A DNA stretch of 64,000 nt, from the NCBI RefSeq assembly GCF_024807945.1, contig NZ_JANUFD010000014.1, positions 124,001 to 188,000 of the forward strand, read 5' to 3'. This stretch comes from Pseudomonas sp. JUb42 (GTDB taxonomy: Bacteria > Pseudomonadota > Gammaproteobacteria > Pseudomonadales > Pseudomonadaceae). The notes under the pieces were generated by a model. That model saw nothing but the letters and a program-made list of their open reading frames with translations, was not told the DNA's origin and did not search any database. Below are positions 9,521 to 18,397 of the stretch, in pieces (within the stretch, counting starts at the first letter, position 1; each line of letters starts with the position of its first letter). A program made the position numbers and the translations under genes.

Positions 9521-9543
9521 TATTCGCCCCCCGCAGCTTTGCA

Positions 9544-10449
9544 TCAACCCTTCTTTGGATACTGTTGGTGCAACTGCCCCAGCAATTGGTCCTTCTCTTC
9601 CCACAGCCGGTTGATCCACTGCTGGAATTCCAGGCGGTAGGCCTCGTCCTGGTCGTAGCTCTTGCCGATGAATTGCGCAGGAATCTGCACTTCTTCGAAA
9701 TGCACGACCACTTCATTGACCTTGCCGCACAGCAGGTCCCAGTAACCGGAGCGTCCATTTGGATAGTGGATGGTGACGTTGATGATCGATTCCAGCTGAT
9801 CGCCCATGGCATCCAGTACGAACGCAATGCCGCCGGCTTTGGGCTTGAGCAAGTAGCGCAACGGTGATTTCTGTTGCGCATGCTTGCCGGGGGTAAAGCG
9901 CGTGCCCTCGGCGAAGTTGAAGATGCCTACCGGGTTATGACGGAACTTGTCGCAGGTGCGGCGAGTGGTTTCCAGGTCCTTGCCTTTCTTTTCCGGATGT
10001 TTTTCCAGATAGGCCTTGGAGTAACGCTTCATGAACGGAAAGCCCAGAGCCCACCACGCGAGACCGATCACCGGCACCCAGATCAGCTCTTGCTTGAGGA
10101 AGAATTTCAGCGGGCGGATGCGGCGATTGAGCACGTATTGCAGCACCATGATATCGACCCAGCTCTGGTGGTTGCTGGTCACCAGGTAAGACTGCTGATA
10201 GTCAAGCCCCTCCAGGCCACTAAGGTGCCAGCGTGTGCCGCCGAGCAGGTTCATCCAGCCTTTGTTATTGCTGATCCAGGCCTCATGAATGTGACTCATC
10301 AGCCAGTCGGTGAAGCGCTGGGCGGCGGGGAAGGGCAGGCACAGCTTGAAGATCGCGACGATAAACAGCGGGGTACAGCACACCACTGTATTGAGCGCCA
10401 AAAGCAGCGAGGCGAGGACGCCGCGCAAAGGTGCTGGCAAGAAATCCAT
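9544..10449 (-). CDS. YihG-like lysophospholipid acyltransferase (PlsC family)
   Basis: 301 residues. An N-terminal membrane segment (about 10-40) is followed by the acyltransferase motif NHQSWVD (His94, Asp99; the HX4D pair) and FAEGTRF (179-185), which binds the glycerol phosphate. These are the hallmarks of PlsC-type enzymes that acylate lysophosphatidic acid or other lysophospholipids at the membrane. It follows pta on the same strand with a 78-bp gap and may be cotranscribed. Confidence 0.87.
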   Translation of the reverse strand: MDFLPAPLRGVLASLLLALNTVVCCTPLFIVAIFKLCLPFPAAQRFTDWLMSHIHEAWISNNKGWMNLLGGTRWHLSGLEGLDYQQSYLVTSNHQSWVDIMVLQYVLNRRIRPLKFFLKQELIWVPVIGLAWWALGFPFMKRYSKAYLEKHPEKKGKDLETTRRTCDKFRHNPVGIFNFAEGTRFTPGKHAQQKSPLRYLLKPKAGGIAFVLDAMGDQLESIINVTIHYPNGRSGYWDLLCGKVNEVVVHFEEVQIPAQFIGKSYDQDEAYRLEFQQWINRLWEEKDQLLGQLHQQYPKKG

Positions 10450-10527
10450 GGCGGATCGAACTCCGGATAAAAGACATGTGCCGTCGGTGTCGAGCCGACG
10501 GCATTGTTATTGTGGGTGAGAAGTGTG

Positions 10528-12618
10528 TCAGGAAAGCTTGTCTGCCTGAATCGCTGTCAATGCGATGGTGTAGACGATGTCATCGACCTGGGCGCCCCGG
10601 GGCAGATCGTTCACCGGCTTGCGCAGGCCTTGCAGCATCGGGCCGAGGCTGACGCAATCGGCGCTGCGTTGCACGGCTTTGTAGGTGGTGTTGCCGGTAT
10701 TCAGGTCGGGGAACACGAATACCGTGGCGCGACCGGCTACCTGGCTGTCCGGCGCCAGTTGCCGGGCGACGTTCTCGTTGTGGGCGGCATCGTATTGCAG
10801 CGGCCCATCGATCAGCAGGTCGCGCTGGGCTTCCTTGGCTAGCAAAGTGGCTTCGCGGACCTTCTCCACTTCTTCGCCGCTGGCCGAATTGCCGCTGGAA
10901 TAACTGATCATCGCCACCCGTGGCGCAATGCCGAACGCAATGGCCGAGTCGGCGCTCTGCTGGGCGATTTCCGCAAGTTCCGCGGCGCTTGGATGCGGGT
11001 TCATGATGCAGTCGCCATAGACCAGCACCTGCTCCGGAAACAGCATGAAAAACACCGAAGACACCAGGGTGCAGCCTGGCGCGGTCTTGATCAGTTGCAG
11101 GGCCGGGCGGATGGTGTTGGCGGTGGAGTGAACCAGGCCCGAGACCAGGCCATCGACTTCGTCCAGCGCCAGCATCATGGTGCCGATCACCACCGGGTCT
11201 TCCAGTTGCTGCTCGGCCATGGGGGCGTTGAGGCTCTTGCTCTTGCGCAGCTCGACCATCGGCGCGACATAACGCTCACGAATCAGGTCCGGATCAAGAA
11301 TCTCCAGCCCCGGCGGCAGCTCGATGCCCTGGGCCTGGGCCACGGCGTAGACTTCTTCCGGCTTGGCCAGCAGCACGCAACGGGCGATACCCCGAGCCTG
11401 GCAGATGGCCGCCGCCTGGACCATGAACGGCTCGGCGCCTTCGGGCAGCACGATGCGCTTTTTGGCCGCCTGGGCGCGCTGGATCAGTTGATAGCGGAAT
11501 ACCGCTGGCGACAAGCGCAGTTCCCTTGGTGTGCCGCAACGCTGGTGCAGCCAGTTGGCGTCCAGGTGGCTGGCGACGAAATCGGTGATGACCTCGGCGC
11601 GCTCGCGGTCATCGATGGGGATTTCCTTGTTCAGCTGATTGAGCTGGTTGGCGGTGTCGTAGGAACCGGTGCTCACCGACAGCACCGGCAGCCCGGCCTG
11701 CAAGGCGCCACGGCACAGGTCCATGATGCGCGGGTCGAGCATGGTATCGCTGGTCAACAGCAGGCCCGCCAGGGGCACGCCGTTAAGGGTGGCGAGGCTG
11801 ACAGCGAGGATGATGTCGTCGCGATCGGCCGGGGTCACCACCAGCACGCCCGGTTTGAGCAGTTGCAGGGTATTGAGCACGGTGCGGGCGCACAGAATGA
11901 TCTTCGACATGCGCCGGGTTTCGTAATCCCCAGCGTTGATCACCTGGGCGCCGAGCAGTTCGGCCACGTCGCGGGTGCGCGGCGCGTTGAGATCGGCCTG
12001 GAACGGAATGCAGCCGAGCAGACGGAAATCGCCGTTACGCAGCAGCGGCGAATGCTCCTTCAGGCGCGTGGCGAAGGCCTCCATGCTCTCGTCCGTGCGC
12101 ACTTTGTTGAGGATCACGCCGAGAACTTTCGGATCCTTGGGGCCGCCAAACAATTGCGCCTGCAACTCGACCCGCCCGGACAGCTCGGTCAGCACTTCGT
12201 TTTCCGGCGCCGACACCAGGATCACCTCGGCATCCAGGGCCTTGGCCAGGTGCAGGTTGACCCGGGCGGCATAACTGGCGTGACGGGTCGGGACCATGCC
12301 TTCGACGATCAGCACATCCTTGCCCACCGCCGCCTCTTGATAGAGGTTGATGATCTCCTCCAGCAGCTCGTCCAGCTGACCATCGCCGAGCATCCGTTCG
12401 ACATGAGCCAGGCCCAGGGGCTTGGGCGGCTTCAGGCCATGGGTGCGGGCGACCAGTTCGGTGGAGCGTTCCGGGCCGAGATCACCGGGGTGCGGCTGGG
12501 CGATGGGCTTGAAAAAACCGACCTGCAGGCCGGCGCGCTCCAGGGTGCGTACCAGGCCGAGGCTGATGGAGGTCAAACCCACACCAAAGTCGGTCGGGGC
12601 GATAAAGAAAGTCTGCAT
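10528..12618 (-). CDS. pta: Phosphate acetyltransferase
   Basis: 696 residues, the length of the long three-domain Pta. The N-terminal P-loop-like domain starts MQTFFIAPTDFGVGLTSISLGL. A DRTGG domain lies in the middle. The C-terminal catalytic PTA/PTB domain begins about residue 375 (FRYQLIQRAQAAKKRIVLPEG) and contains SSVFFMLFP and FPDLNTGNTTYKAVQRSA. It interconverts acetyl-CoA and acetyl phosphate. Acetate kinase, the usual partner, is not adjacent: the next upstream gene is DUF3565. Confidence 0.95.
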   Translation of the reverse strand: MQTFFIAPTDFGVGLTSISLGLVRTLERAGLQVGFFKPIAQPHPGDLGPERSTELVARTHGLKPPKPLGLAHVERMLGDGQLDELLEEIINLYQEAAVGKDVLIVEGMVPTRHASYAARVNLHLAKALDAEVILVSAPENEVLTELSGRVELQAQLFGGPKDPKVLGVILNKVRTDESMEAFATRLKEHSPLLRNGDFRLLGCIPFQADLNAPRTRDVAELLGAQVINAGDYETRRMSKIILCARTVLNTLQLLKPGVLVVTPADRDDIILAVSLATLNGVPLAGLLLTSDTMLDPRIMDLCRGALQAGLPVLSVSTGSYDTANQLNQLNKEIPIDDRERAEVITDFVASHLDANWLHQRCGTPRELRLSPAVFRYQLIQRAQAAKKRIVLPEGAEPFMVQAAAICQARGIARCVLLAKPEEVYAVAQAQGIELPPGLEILDPDLIRERYVAPMVELRKSKSLNAPMAEQQLEDPVVIGTMMLALDEVDGLVSGLVHSTANTIRPALQLIKTAPGCTLVSSVFFMLFPEQVLVYGDCIMNPHPSAAELAEIAQQSADSAIAFGIAPRVAMISYSSGNSASGEEVEKVREATLLAKEAQRDLLIDGPLQYDAAHNENVARQLAPDSQVAGRATVFVFPDLNTGNTTYKAVQRSADCVSLGPMLQGLRKPVNDLPRGAQVDDIVYTIALTAIQADKLS

Positions 12619-12714
12619 GCGGGCTTCTCAGTATGAGCAGTGCAAGGGGCTGACCGGCAAGTCGCCAGCCAAGGCCAATCGAGAAAGACTCTGACGTCGT
12701 CGAGTTGCGGCGCC

Positions 12715-12939
12715 TTATGAACCTAGGTTATCCCGATCCTGCTCCTGAGCGCACCAACCGCAGTCAAAGCGTCGGCCGATTTTTTTTGCGCGTTCGCCAG
12801 GATCAAGCACCCAGGCCCGGGATTGCCAGGGCGGCTGGTGGCGCAGATGCTGGGTGTGGCCGCAGGACAATACGGCAACCCAGTGGCCGTCTTCGTCCTG
12901 GCGAAAACCCAGGATGGTCGGGGCTTGCAGGGTGCTCAT
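12715..12939 (-). CDS. DUF3565 domain protein
   Basis: 74 residues with a pattern of Cys and His (LSCGHTQHLRHQPPWQ and FDCGWCAQEQ) that suggests a small metal-binding protein. This is the usual DUF3565 pattern. The function is unknown. It is divergent from slyD, whose ATG is 102 bp away, and lies 96 bp upstream of pta on the same strand. Confidence 0.75.
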   Translation of the reverse strand: MSTLQAPTILGFRQDEDGHWVAVLSCGHTQHLRHQPPWQSRAWVLDPGERAKKIGRRFDCGWCAQEQDRDNLGS

Positions 12940-13041
12940 GGGATATCCGTCGGGGCCGTCTGTCAGAGTTGCGTTCGCTTTCGCGCGAGGGCTTGGTTAA
13001 ACTGACTCGCTATCCATCAACAAGCAAAAGGTCTTGCCCTC

Positions 13042-13527
13042 ATGTCGATCGCCGCAAACAAGGCTGTCTCCATTGACTATACCCTGACCAACGACGCCGG
13101 TGAGGTCATCGACAGTTCTGCTGGCGGTGCGCCGCTGGTTTACCTGCAAGGTGCAGGTAACATCATTCCAGGCCTGGAAAAGGCTCTGGAAGGCAAGGAC
13201 GTTGGTGATGAACTGATCGTTGCCATCGAGCCTGAAGAGGCTTACGGCGAGTACTCCGCCGAACTGGTCAGCACGCTGAGCCGCAGCATGTTCGAAGGTG
13301 TCGACGAGCTGGAAGTCGGCATGCAGTTCCACGCTTCTGCGCCCGATGGCCAGATGCAGATCGTCACCATCCGCGATCTGGATGGCGATGACGTCACCGT
13401 TGACGGTAACCACCCCCTGGCTGGTCAGCGCCTGAACTTCAAGGTCAAGGTCATCTCGATTCGTGATGCCAGCCAGGAAGAAATGGCTCATGGTCACGTG
13501 CATGGCGAAGGCGGTCACCACCACTGA
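13042..13527 (+). CDS. slyD: FKBP-type peptidyl-prolyl isomerase SlyD
   Basis: 161 residues. The FKBP core (DYTLTNDAGEVIDSS, NIIPGLEKALEGKDVGDE) has an insert-in-flap domain in the middle (YGEYSAELVSTL to HASAPDGQM). It ends in a short histidine-rich tail, HGHVHGEGGHHH, which can bind nickel. SlyD is a cytoplasmic chaperone and prolyl isomerase. The tail is shorter than in E. coli SlyD. Confidence 0.92.
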   Translation: MSIAANKAVSIDYTLTNDAGEVIDSSAGGAPLVYLQGAGNIIPGLEKALEGKDVGDELIVAIEPEEAYGEYSAELVSTLSRSMFEGVDELEVGMQFHASAPDGQMQIVTIRDLDGDDVTVDGNHPLAGQRLNFKVKVISIRDASQEEMAHGHVHGEGGHHH

Positions 13528-13648
13528 TTTGTGCTGCTAAGCTCAGTTAGCTGGCGAGGCGCCCAGACAGGTTTTGTTACAACGCCTTGCGTTGGCACAG
13601 CCTGATTGCGGCGCCTTTTTCGTCTGCTGGTTTTTTCGGGAGTTCGCC

Positions 13649-14131
13649 ATGAGTGCTTTTCACGACCTCAAACTAGAAGCTCTGGATGGCAAGGAACTGC
13701 CGCTCACGCCCCTCAAGGGCAAAGTGGTCCTGGTGGTCAACGTCGCTTCCAAATGCGGCCTGACGCCTCAGTATGCCGCGCTGGAAGTGCTTTATCAGAC
13801 CTACAAGGACCAAGGCTTCAGCGTCCTTGGCCTGCCGTGCAACCAGTTTGCCGGGCAGGAGCCGGGCACCGGGTCCGAGATCCAGGAGTTTTGCAGCCTC
13901 AACTACGGCGTAAGCTTTCCGTTGGGCAGCAAGCTCGAGGTCAATGGCCCGCATCGTCATCAGCTCTATCGCCTGCTGGCCGGAGAAGGCGCCGAGTTTC
14001 CCGGGGATATCACCTGGAACTTCGAAAAATTCCTGGTCGGCAAGGATGGTCGGGTACTGGCGCGCTTTTCGCCACGTACGGCACCTGATGATCCGAGCGT
14101 GATCCAGGCTATCGAGAAAGCGCTGCACTGA
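13649..14131 (+). CDS. Glutathione peroxidase family thiol peroxidase
   Basis: 160 residues from the ATG at 13649, chosen because CGGGAG lies about 8 nt upstream and the product starts like the family (MSAFHDLKLEALDG). The peroxidatic Cys36 is in NVASKCGLT. GLPCNQFAGQEPG (61-73) and WNFEKFLV supply the Gln and Trp/Asn of the catalytic site. It has Cys rather than selenocysteine. In bacteria such enzymes usually accept thioredoxin. It follows slyD by 121 bp. Confidence 0.9.
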   Translation: MSAFHDLKLEALDGKELPLTPLKGKVVLVVNVASKCGLTPQYAALEVLYQTYKDQGFSVLGLPCNQFAGQEPGTGSEIQEFCSLNYGVSFPLGSKLEVNGPHRHQLYRLLAGEGAEFPGDITWNFEKFLVGKDGRVLARFSPRTAPDDPSVIQAIEKALH

Positions 14132-14162
14132 TTCCCCGGCTGCCTGCACTCATCTGAATTCT

Positions 14163-14232
14163 GTAGGAGCTGCCGAAGGCTGCGAATGGGTCAATCTGAT
14201 GGACCGCCTTCGCAGCCTTCGGCAGCTCCTAC
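14163..14232. repeat. REP-type inverted repeat (GTAGGAGCTGCCGAAGGC type)
   Basis: GTAGGAGCTGCCGAAGGCTG on the left matches its complement on the right as a near-perfect 23-bp inverted repeat, 70 bp overall. The core sequence differs from the GTGGGAGCG type elsewhere in the window. Confidence 0.8.
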
Positions 14233-14385
14233 GTGAATTGTGCTTGCATCGAGAGGGCCCAACACCGGCTTCTACAGCACAATCACGCTAATCAATAGTG
14301 CTGTTGCGCGCATTTGTCCGGTCTTATTCTGTTCCTCTATGTTGGCGCCATGCGCCTGTCGAATCGACCTTTCGAGGAGCGTCCC

Positions 14386-15489
14386 ATGCCTGTAAAAGCC
14401 CTGTTCCAGCCCTTTCGACTGGGCAGTCTGGAGTTGTCTTCCCGTGTGGTCATGGCGCCCATGACGCGCTCGTTTTCCCCAGGCCATGTGCCTAACTCCA
14501 AGGTCATCGAGTACTACCGCCGTCGCGCAGCGGCGGGCGTTGGCCTGATCGTCACCGAAGGCACCACGGTTGGTCACAAGGCTTCCAACGGTTATCCGAA
14601 TGTCCCGCAATTCTTCGGCGAAGCGCCGTTGGCCGGCTGGAAGAAAGTGGTGGATGCGGTGCATGGCGAAGGCGGCAAGATCGTCCCGCAGCTCTGGCAT
14701 GTAGGCGCAGTGCGCCGTCTGGGCACCGAGCCGGATGGCGAAGTCCCGGCCTATGGCCCGATGGAGAAGCTCAAGGAGGGCAAGGTGCTGGTCCATGGCA
14801 TGACCCAGCAGGATATCGATGAGGTCATCGCCTCATTTGCCCAGGCTGCCAGCGACGCCAAGGCCATCGGTATGGATGGCGTGGAGATCCACGGTGCCCA
14901 CGGTTATCTGGTCGACCAGTTTTTCTGGGAAGGTACCAACCAGCGCACCGACGGTTACGGTGGCAGCCTGGCCAATCGCTCGCGCTTTGCCATCGAACTG
15001 ATCCAGGCCGTACGCGCGGCGGTAGGGCCGGACTATCCGATCATCTTCCGCTTTTCCCAGTGGAAGCAGCAGGATTACAGCGCACGGCTGGTGCAGACCC
15101 CGGAGGCTTTGGGCGAATTCCTCAAGCCACTGTCTGACGCTGGCGTGGACATTTTCCACTGCTCGACACGCCGTTTCTGGGAGCCTGAGTTCGAAGGTTC
15201 CGACCTAAACCTGGCCGGCTGGACCCGCCAGTTGACTGGCAAGCCGACCATCACCGTGGGCAGCGTCGGCCTGGATGGCGAGTTCCTGCAATTCATGGTC
15301 AACACCGACAAGGTCGCGCAACCGGCCAGCCTGGAAAACCTGCTGGAGCGTCTGGGCAAGAACGAATTCGATCTGGTGGCGGTAGGCCGTGCGCTGTTGG
15401 TCGATCCGGATTGGGCGGTGAAGGTCCGTGACGGCCGCGAGCAGGACATCCTGCCGTTCAGCCGTGAAGCGCTGACCACCCTGGTCTGA
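14386..15489 (+). CDS. Old Yellow Enzyme family ene-reductase (NADH:flavin oxidoreductase)
   Basis: 367 residues from the ATG at 14386, which has GAGGAGC just upstream; a longer in-frame start at 14314 lacks this. The TIM-barrel flavoprotein signature is clear: MAPMTRSFSPGHVPN, PQLWHVG, GMDGVEIHGAHGYLVDQFF and DGYGGSLANRSRF. The family reduces activated C=C bonds using FMN and NAD(P)H. The HGAH stretch carries the substrate-binding His pair. Physiological substrate unknown. It converges on the glycosyltransferase gene with only 15 bp between stops. Confidence 0.88.
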   Translation: MPVKALFQPFRLGSLELSSRVVMAPMTRSFSPGHVPNSKVIEYYRRRAAAGVGLIVTEGTTVGHKASNGYPNVPQFFGEAPLAGWKKVVDAVHGEGGKIVPQLWHVGAVRRLGTEPDGEVPAYGPMEKLKEGKVLVHGMTQQDIDEVIASFAQAASDAKAIGMDGVEIHGAHGYLVDQFFWEGTNQRTDGYGGSLANRSRFAIELIQAVRAAVGPDYPIIFRFSQWKQQDYSARLVQTPEALGEFLKPLSDAGVDIFHCSTRRFWEPEFEGSDLNLAGWTRQLTGKPTITVGSVGLDGEFLQFMVNTDKVAQPASLENLLERLGKNEFDLVAVGRALLVDPDWAVKVRDGREQDILPFSREALTTLV

Positions 15490-15504
15490 CGTTGGCAGAC
15501 ACGA

Positions 15505-16710
15505 TCACGGCTTGCCGCTGGCAGCCGTGGTCGACCCGCCGATCATCCTTTCTGCGCCGAGCGCTTCATTGGCCGGGCAGACATTGTGCAAATGCCGCTC
15601 GAACATATCGATCACCGCGCCCCAACCCTGACGGCTGGCATGGCGTCGCGCGTTCAGGCGCACGGTGCGCAGGGTCTCGCTGTTATCCAGCATCCAGCAC
15701 GCCGCATCGATAAAGGCTTCCTCGTCCCCTGGCATCGCCAGCGCGCCGTTATGCCCGTGGCGGATATGTTGGGCGGCGGCTGCTTCATCGTAGGCCACCA
15801 CGGCCAGGCCAGAGGCCAGCGCCTCGAGCACGACATTGCCGAAGGTCTCGGTCAGGCTTGGAAAGATAAACAGATCCCCTGACGCATAGTGCGTGGCCAA
15901 GGCTTCGCCCCGTTGCGTGCCACAAAAAATAGCCTCGGGCATCTGCTGTTCAAGCAGGGCGCGTTGTGGTCCGTCGCCGACGATCACCAGTTTCAGGCAG
16001 CGCTCGGGATGAGTGGTTTGCAAGGCTTCAAAGCTGGACTTGAGCAGGCCGAGATTTTTCTCTTGCGCCAGCCTGCCGACATGCAGCACGACGATGTCAT
16101 CTGCCGTCAGACCCCAACTTTCACGCAGACTTTGCGAGCGCCTGGCCGGATGGAACAGCTGGCTGTCGACACCCCGGGACAGCAACTCGATGCGCTCGAA
16201 ACCGCGCCGCTCCAGTTCCATCTTCTGGCTGACGCTGGGCACCAGGGTCACCCGCGAGCGGTTATGGAACCAGCGCAGGTAATGGGTCAGCAGACGCGTG
16301 ATGAAGCCCATGCCATAAGGTCGGGTGTATTGCTGGAAGTTGGTGTGAAAACCACTGATCACCGCAATCCCCAGACGCCGCGCCGCCCGCAGCGCCGACA
16401 GCCCCAGCGGTCCTTCAGTGGCGATATACAGCACATCCGGGCGCTGCCGTTGCCAGCGCCGCAACAACTTGTGCATCGACGACTGGCCCCATTGCAGCCC
16501 CGGATAACCCGGAATCGGCCAGCCGCGACACAGCATCAGATCATCCGCCGCGACAAACCCCGTCTCCGCGCTCTGTCGCGGCCGGATCAACTCGACCCGA
16601 TGCCCACGCAAACGCAACCCGTCACACAGCCGCCCCAGGGTATTGGCGACGCCATTGATTTCCGGGCTGAAGGTTTCGGTGATGAGGGTGACGTGCAGGA
16701 TTTTACTCAT
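15505..16710 (-). CDS. Group 1 glycosyltransferase, mannosyltransferase-like
   Basis: 401 residues from the ATG at 16710. This start is preferred because GGGG lies close upstream and the product then begins MSKILHVTLITETFSPEING, the usual start of this GT-B family; upstream in-frame codons to 16836 have no ribosome site. The C-terminal half carries VLHVGRLAQEKNLGLL and FPSLTETFGNVVLEALASGL, the E-x7-E region that binds the nucleotide sugar. Closest in type to GDP-mannose-dependent alpha-mannosyltransferases. Glycolipid or cell-envelope synthesis is likely, but the acceptor is not visible. Confidence 0.8.
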   Translation of the reverse strand: MSKILHVTLITETFSPEINGVANTLGRLCDGLRLRGHRVELIRPRQSAETGFVAADDLMLCRGWPIPGYPGLQWGQSSMHKLLRRWQRQRPDVLYIATEGPLGLSALRAARRLGIAVISGFHTNFQQYTRPYGMGFITRLLTHYLRWFHNRSRVTLVPSVSQKMELERRGFERIELLSRGVDSQLFHPARRSQSLRESWGLTADDIVVLHVGRLAQEKNLGLLKSSFEALQTTHPERCLKLVIVGDGPQRALLEQQMPEAIFCGTQRGEALATHYASGDLFIFPSLTETFGNVVLEALASGLAVVAYDEAAAAQHIRHGHNGALAMPGDEEAFIDAACWMLDNSETLRTVRLNARRHASRQGWGAVIDMFERHLHNVCPANEALGAERMIGGSTTAASGKP

Positions 16711-17299
16711 GACCCCAGTGTCGACTTGTTGCATTTCGTTTCTGTGGCTTGTGGATGATGGATTTGTGACGGATTTACGAAAGGGCTGTGATGCTCTGGT
16801 CGAGGTATCTGAGAGCTTTCCGGTAGGGCCTGACACTGCGCTTTAGTGCAGCGGACGCAGAACTCGTGGGAATCGGCTTGTCGGATCGCCGCACCGTGGC
16901 GATCGAGTGCGAAGCGCATCGCAACGATGCCACTGCCTGATCTCACGCCATCGCCAGCAAGTCGCCTCATACAGGTTTGTTGTTTTCTGTGCGAATTGCG
17001 ATATAGGAATAACTGTGCAGGCGTTTATTGGTGCGTAATTAGTTAATATTGAAAATCTCTCGGGGTAAACAGTTTTTTGCTCGGAAGTGCAAGATGGAAG
17101 TTTTACGTCTGATACATAAGTAGGAGTTTTCTGTAAGTTGATTTTTAGCCGGTTTTGCCATTGACGCCGATTCGTTTCTGAATAACGTCGGGGGTGTCGA
17201 TTGAAAGATCTCTCTAGGTGAGGTCTGTCGACAGTTTGAATGATCTATCTCAAATTTTTTCGAGGTAGATATTCATCCCGAATTTTTCAGGAACAAAAA
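16711..17299. other. 589-bp intergenic region turning AT-rich
   Basis: The first 270 bp resemble normal chromosome but hold no believable gene. From about 16980 the sequence becomes AT-rich. An imperfect hairpin, GATCTATCTC paired with GAGGTAGATA, lies at about 17240-17273, just upstream of the FlhE-like gene, and could be a leader structure. This is the left border of the AT-rich islet. Confidence 0.5.
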
Positions 17300-17316
17300 A
17301 TGAAAAACTTTAAAAG

Positions 17317-17826
17317 TTGAACGGTATCCTATTGTCTGCAATTATTGGTTCTATTGCTGGGCTGGACAGTCAGGTTGTGCTGGCAGGAGAGTATAGCTAT
17401 AGTGTTGAAATTCCCTATACCTATAAGAGCGGAGACCAGCATAAAGTATTCATTCCCTTCGATGCGAAGGCTCCGGATTACGAAAAAATCACAAGCGTGA
17501 GCTGGACCTGGACCCCGAAGCATCAGAGATACCAAGTCCTGTTATGTAACATGCTATGGGATCAGTGTGAGGAAATTTCAGGTACAAGGTCGGGAATGAC
17601 TAAACGATTCAATTATGCCGGTGCATCAATGCCCTTTTATTTTCTTGTTAAGGCGGTGGGGCGACCTTTTAACCCCGAGTGGGGGGGTAAAAGGCGGTAT
17701 AACAGTGAGGTGGTGATAACATCAGCAGTGCGAGTGACTTTGCTCGCACTGCTGTTTCTCTATATGTGTATGGGTAGCTACCACCCCGTCATTCGACGAA
17801 AGTCCTCGGGCATAGTGCAGTTATAG
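17317..17826 (+). CDS. FlhE-like small exported protein with a disturbed start
   Basis: About 130 residues of the translated frame look like FlhE, a periplasmic flagellar-associated protein: a hydrophobic start (ILLSAIIGSIAGL to VLA), then VSWTWTP, the paired cysteines LLCNMLWDQCEEI, and a final beta-rich stretch EVVITS. The best ribosome site (AGGAA, 17289-17293) and ATG (17300) are one base out of frame with this coding frame and reach a stop after six codons (MKNFKS). The in-frame start is a TTG at 17317 with no clear ribosome site. The frame also reads through a terminator hairpin at 17723-17754. It is either decaying or carries base errors near A- and G-runs. FlhE assignment is moderate. 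Confidence 0.5.
   Translation: MNGILLSAIIGSIAGLDSQVVLAGEYSYSVEIPYTYKSGDQHKVFIPFDAKAPDYEKITSVSWTWTPKHQRYQVLLCNMLWDQCEEISGTRSGMTKRFNYAGASMPFYFLVKAVGRPFNPEWGGKRRYNSEVVITSAVRVTLLALLFLYMCMGSYHPVIRRKSSGIVQL
17723..17754 (+). terminator. Rho-independent terminator inside the 3' end of the FlhE-like frame
   Basis: Perfect 12-bp stem, CAGCAGTGCGAG with CTCGCACTGCTG, 8-nt loop, followed by TTTCTC. It precedes the stop of the open frame by 70 bp, which suggests that the true stop is upstream. Confidence 0.75.
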
Positions 17827-18359
17827 CGGAAGACCTTCTCTACGATTTCCAGCAGAGGAGTGCCTTTGGCTAGCTCTGCTTCATATAGTTTTTTGCGGCC
17901 TTCTTCATAGAGGCAGGCGATGCGAAAAAGATACTCCTGCTTTTCTTCGGTATAAATCTCACCCGATTCGACAAAGCGTGGGGGATGGCAGCTGAGGGTA
18001 AAGAGCGGAGTGCCCTGTGAATCCTTTATGCACATATGCATCCATCTCTCTGCCCAGTCAGGACGTTCAGCCATATCCGCTAGCAAATGCTCAAATCGAT
18101 TTCTGGCTTGGGAGCTCATTTCGGGTAAGGGTGATGACGCTTGCTCGTCTTCATGGGATAGAACGCCTTGATCCTTTTTAAGAGTAATGAGTGTTTCCGT
18201 AACTACTGAAGAAGCGCCAGGTTTTTCGCTGGTCACCGGTGTAGAGGATGCCTCCTTCAATATCTCATCAAACGAGTGTTTACCGACTGTTAGTGGGAAA
18301 GCGGTTGTCTCTCGCGCCTGAACTATCGGCGTTGCTCCATTGCTCGAATTTATATACAT
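17778..18359 (-). CDS. Hypothetical protein (193 aa) of the AT-rich islet
   Basis: Not recognised. A perfect AGGAG lies 7 nt before the ATG at 18359, so it is very likely translated. The first 90 residues are low-complexity and rich in Ser, Thr and Glu, probably disordered. The last 100 are helical and charged with several aromatic residues (FEHLLADMAERPDWAERWMH, then CHPPRF and VFRYNCTMPEDFRRMTGW). There is no signal peptide or membrane segment. It lies 38 bp after the next gene upstream and is probably cotranscribed with it. Its 3' end overlaps the tail of the FlhE-like frame on the other strand. Confidence 0.65.
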   Translation of the reverse strand: MYINSSNGATPIVQARETTAFPLTVGKHSFDEILKEASSTPVTSEKPGASSVVTETLITLKKDQGVLSHEDEQASSPLPEMSSQARNRFEHLLADMAERPDWAERWMHMCIKDSQGTPLFTLSCHPPRFVESGEIYTEEKQEYLFRIACLYEEGRKKLYEAELAKGTPLLEIVEKVFRYNCTMPEDFRRMTGW

Positions 18360-18397
18360 ATCAACTCCTTTTTTTATGGACGATGATGAGGGGCGCC

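Noticed and set aside
16846..17046. 66-residue open frame before the FlhE-like gene
   Set aside because: No ribosome site; it crosses the change from normal to AT-rich composition and resembles no family I know.
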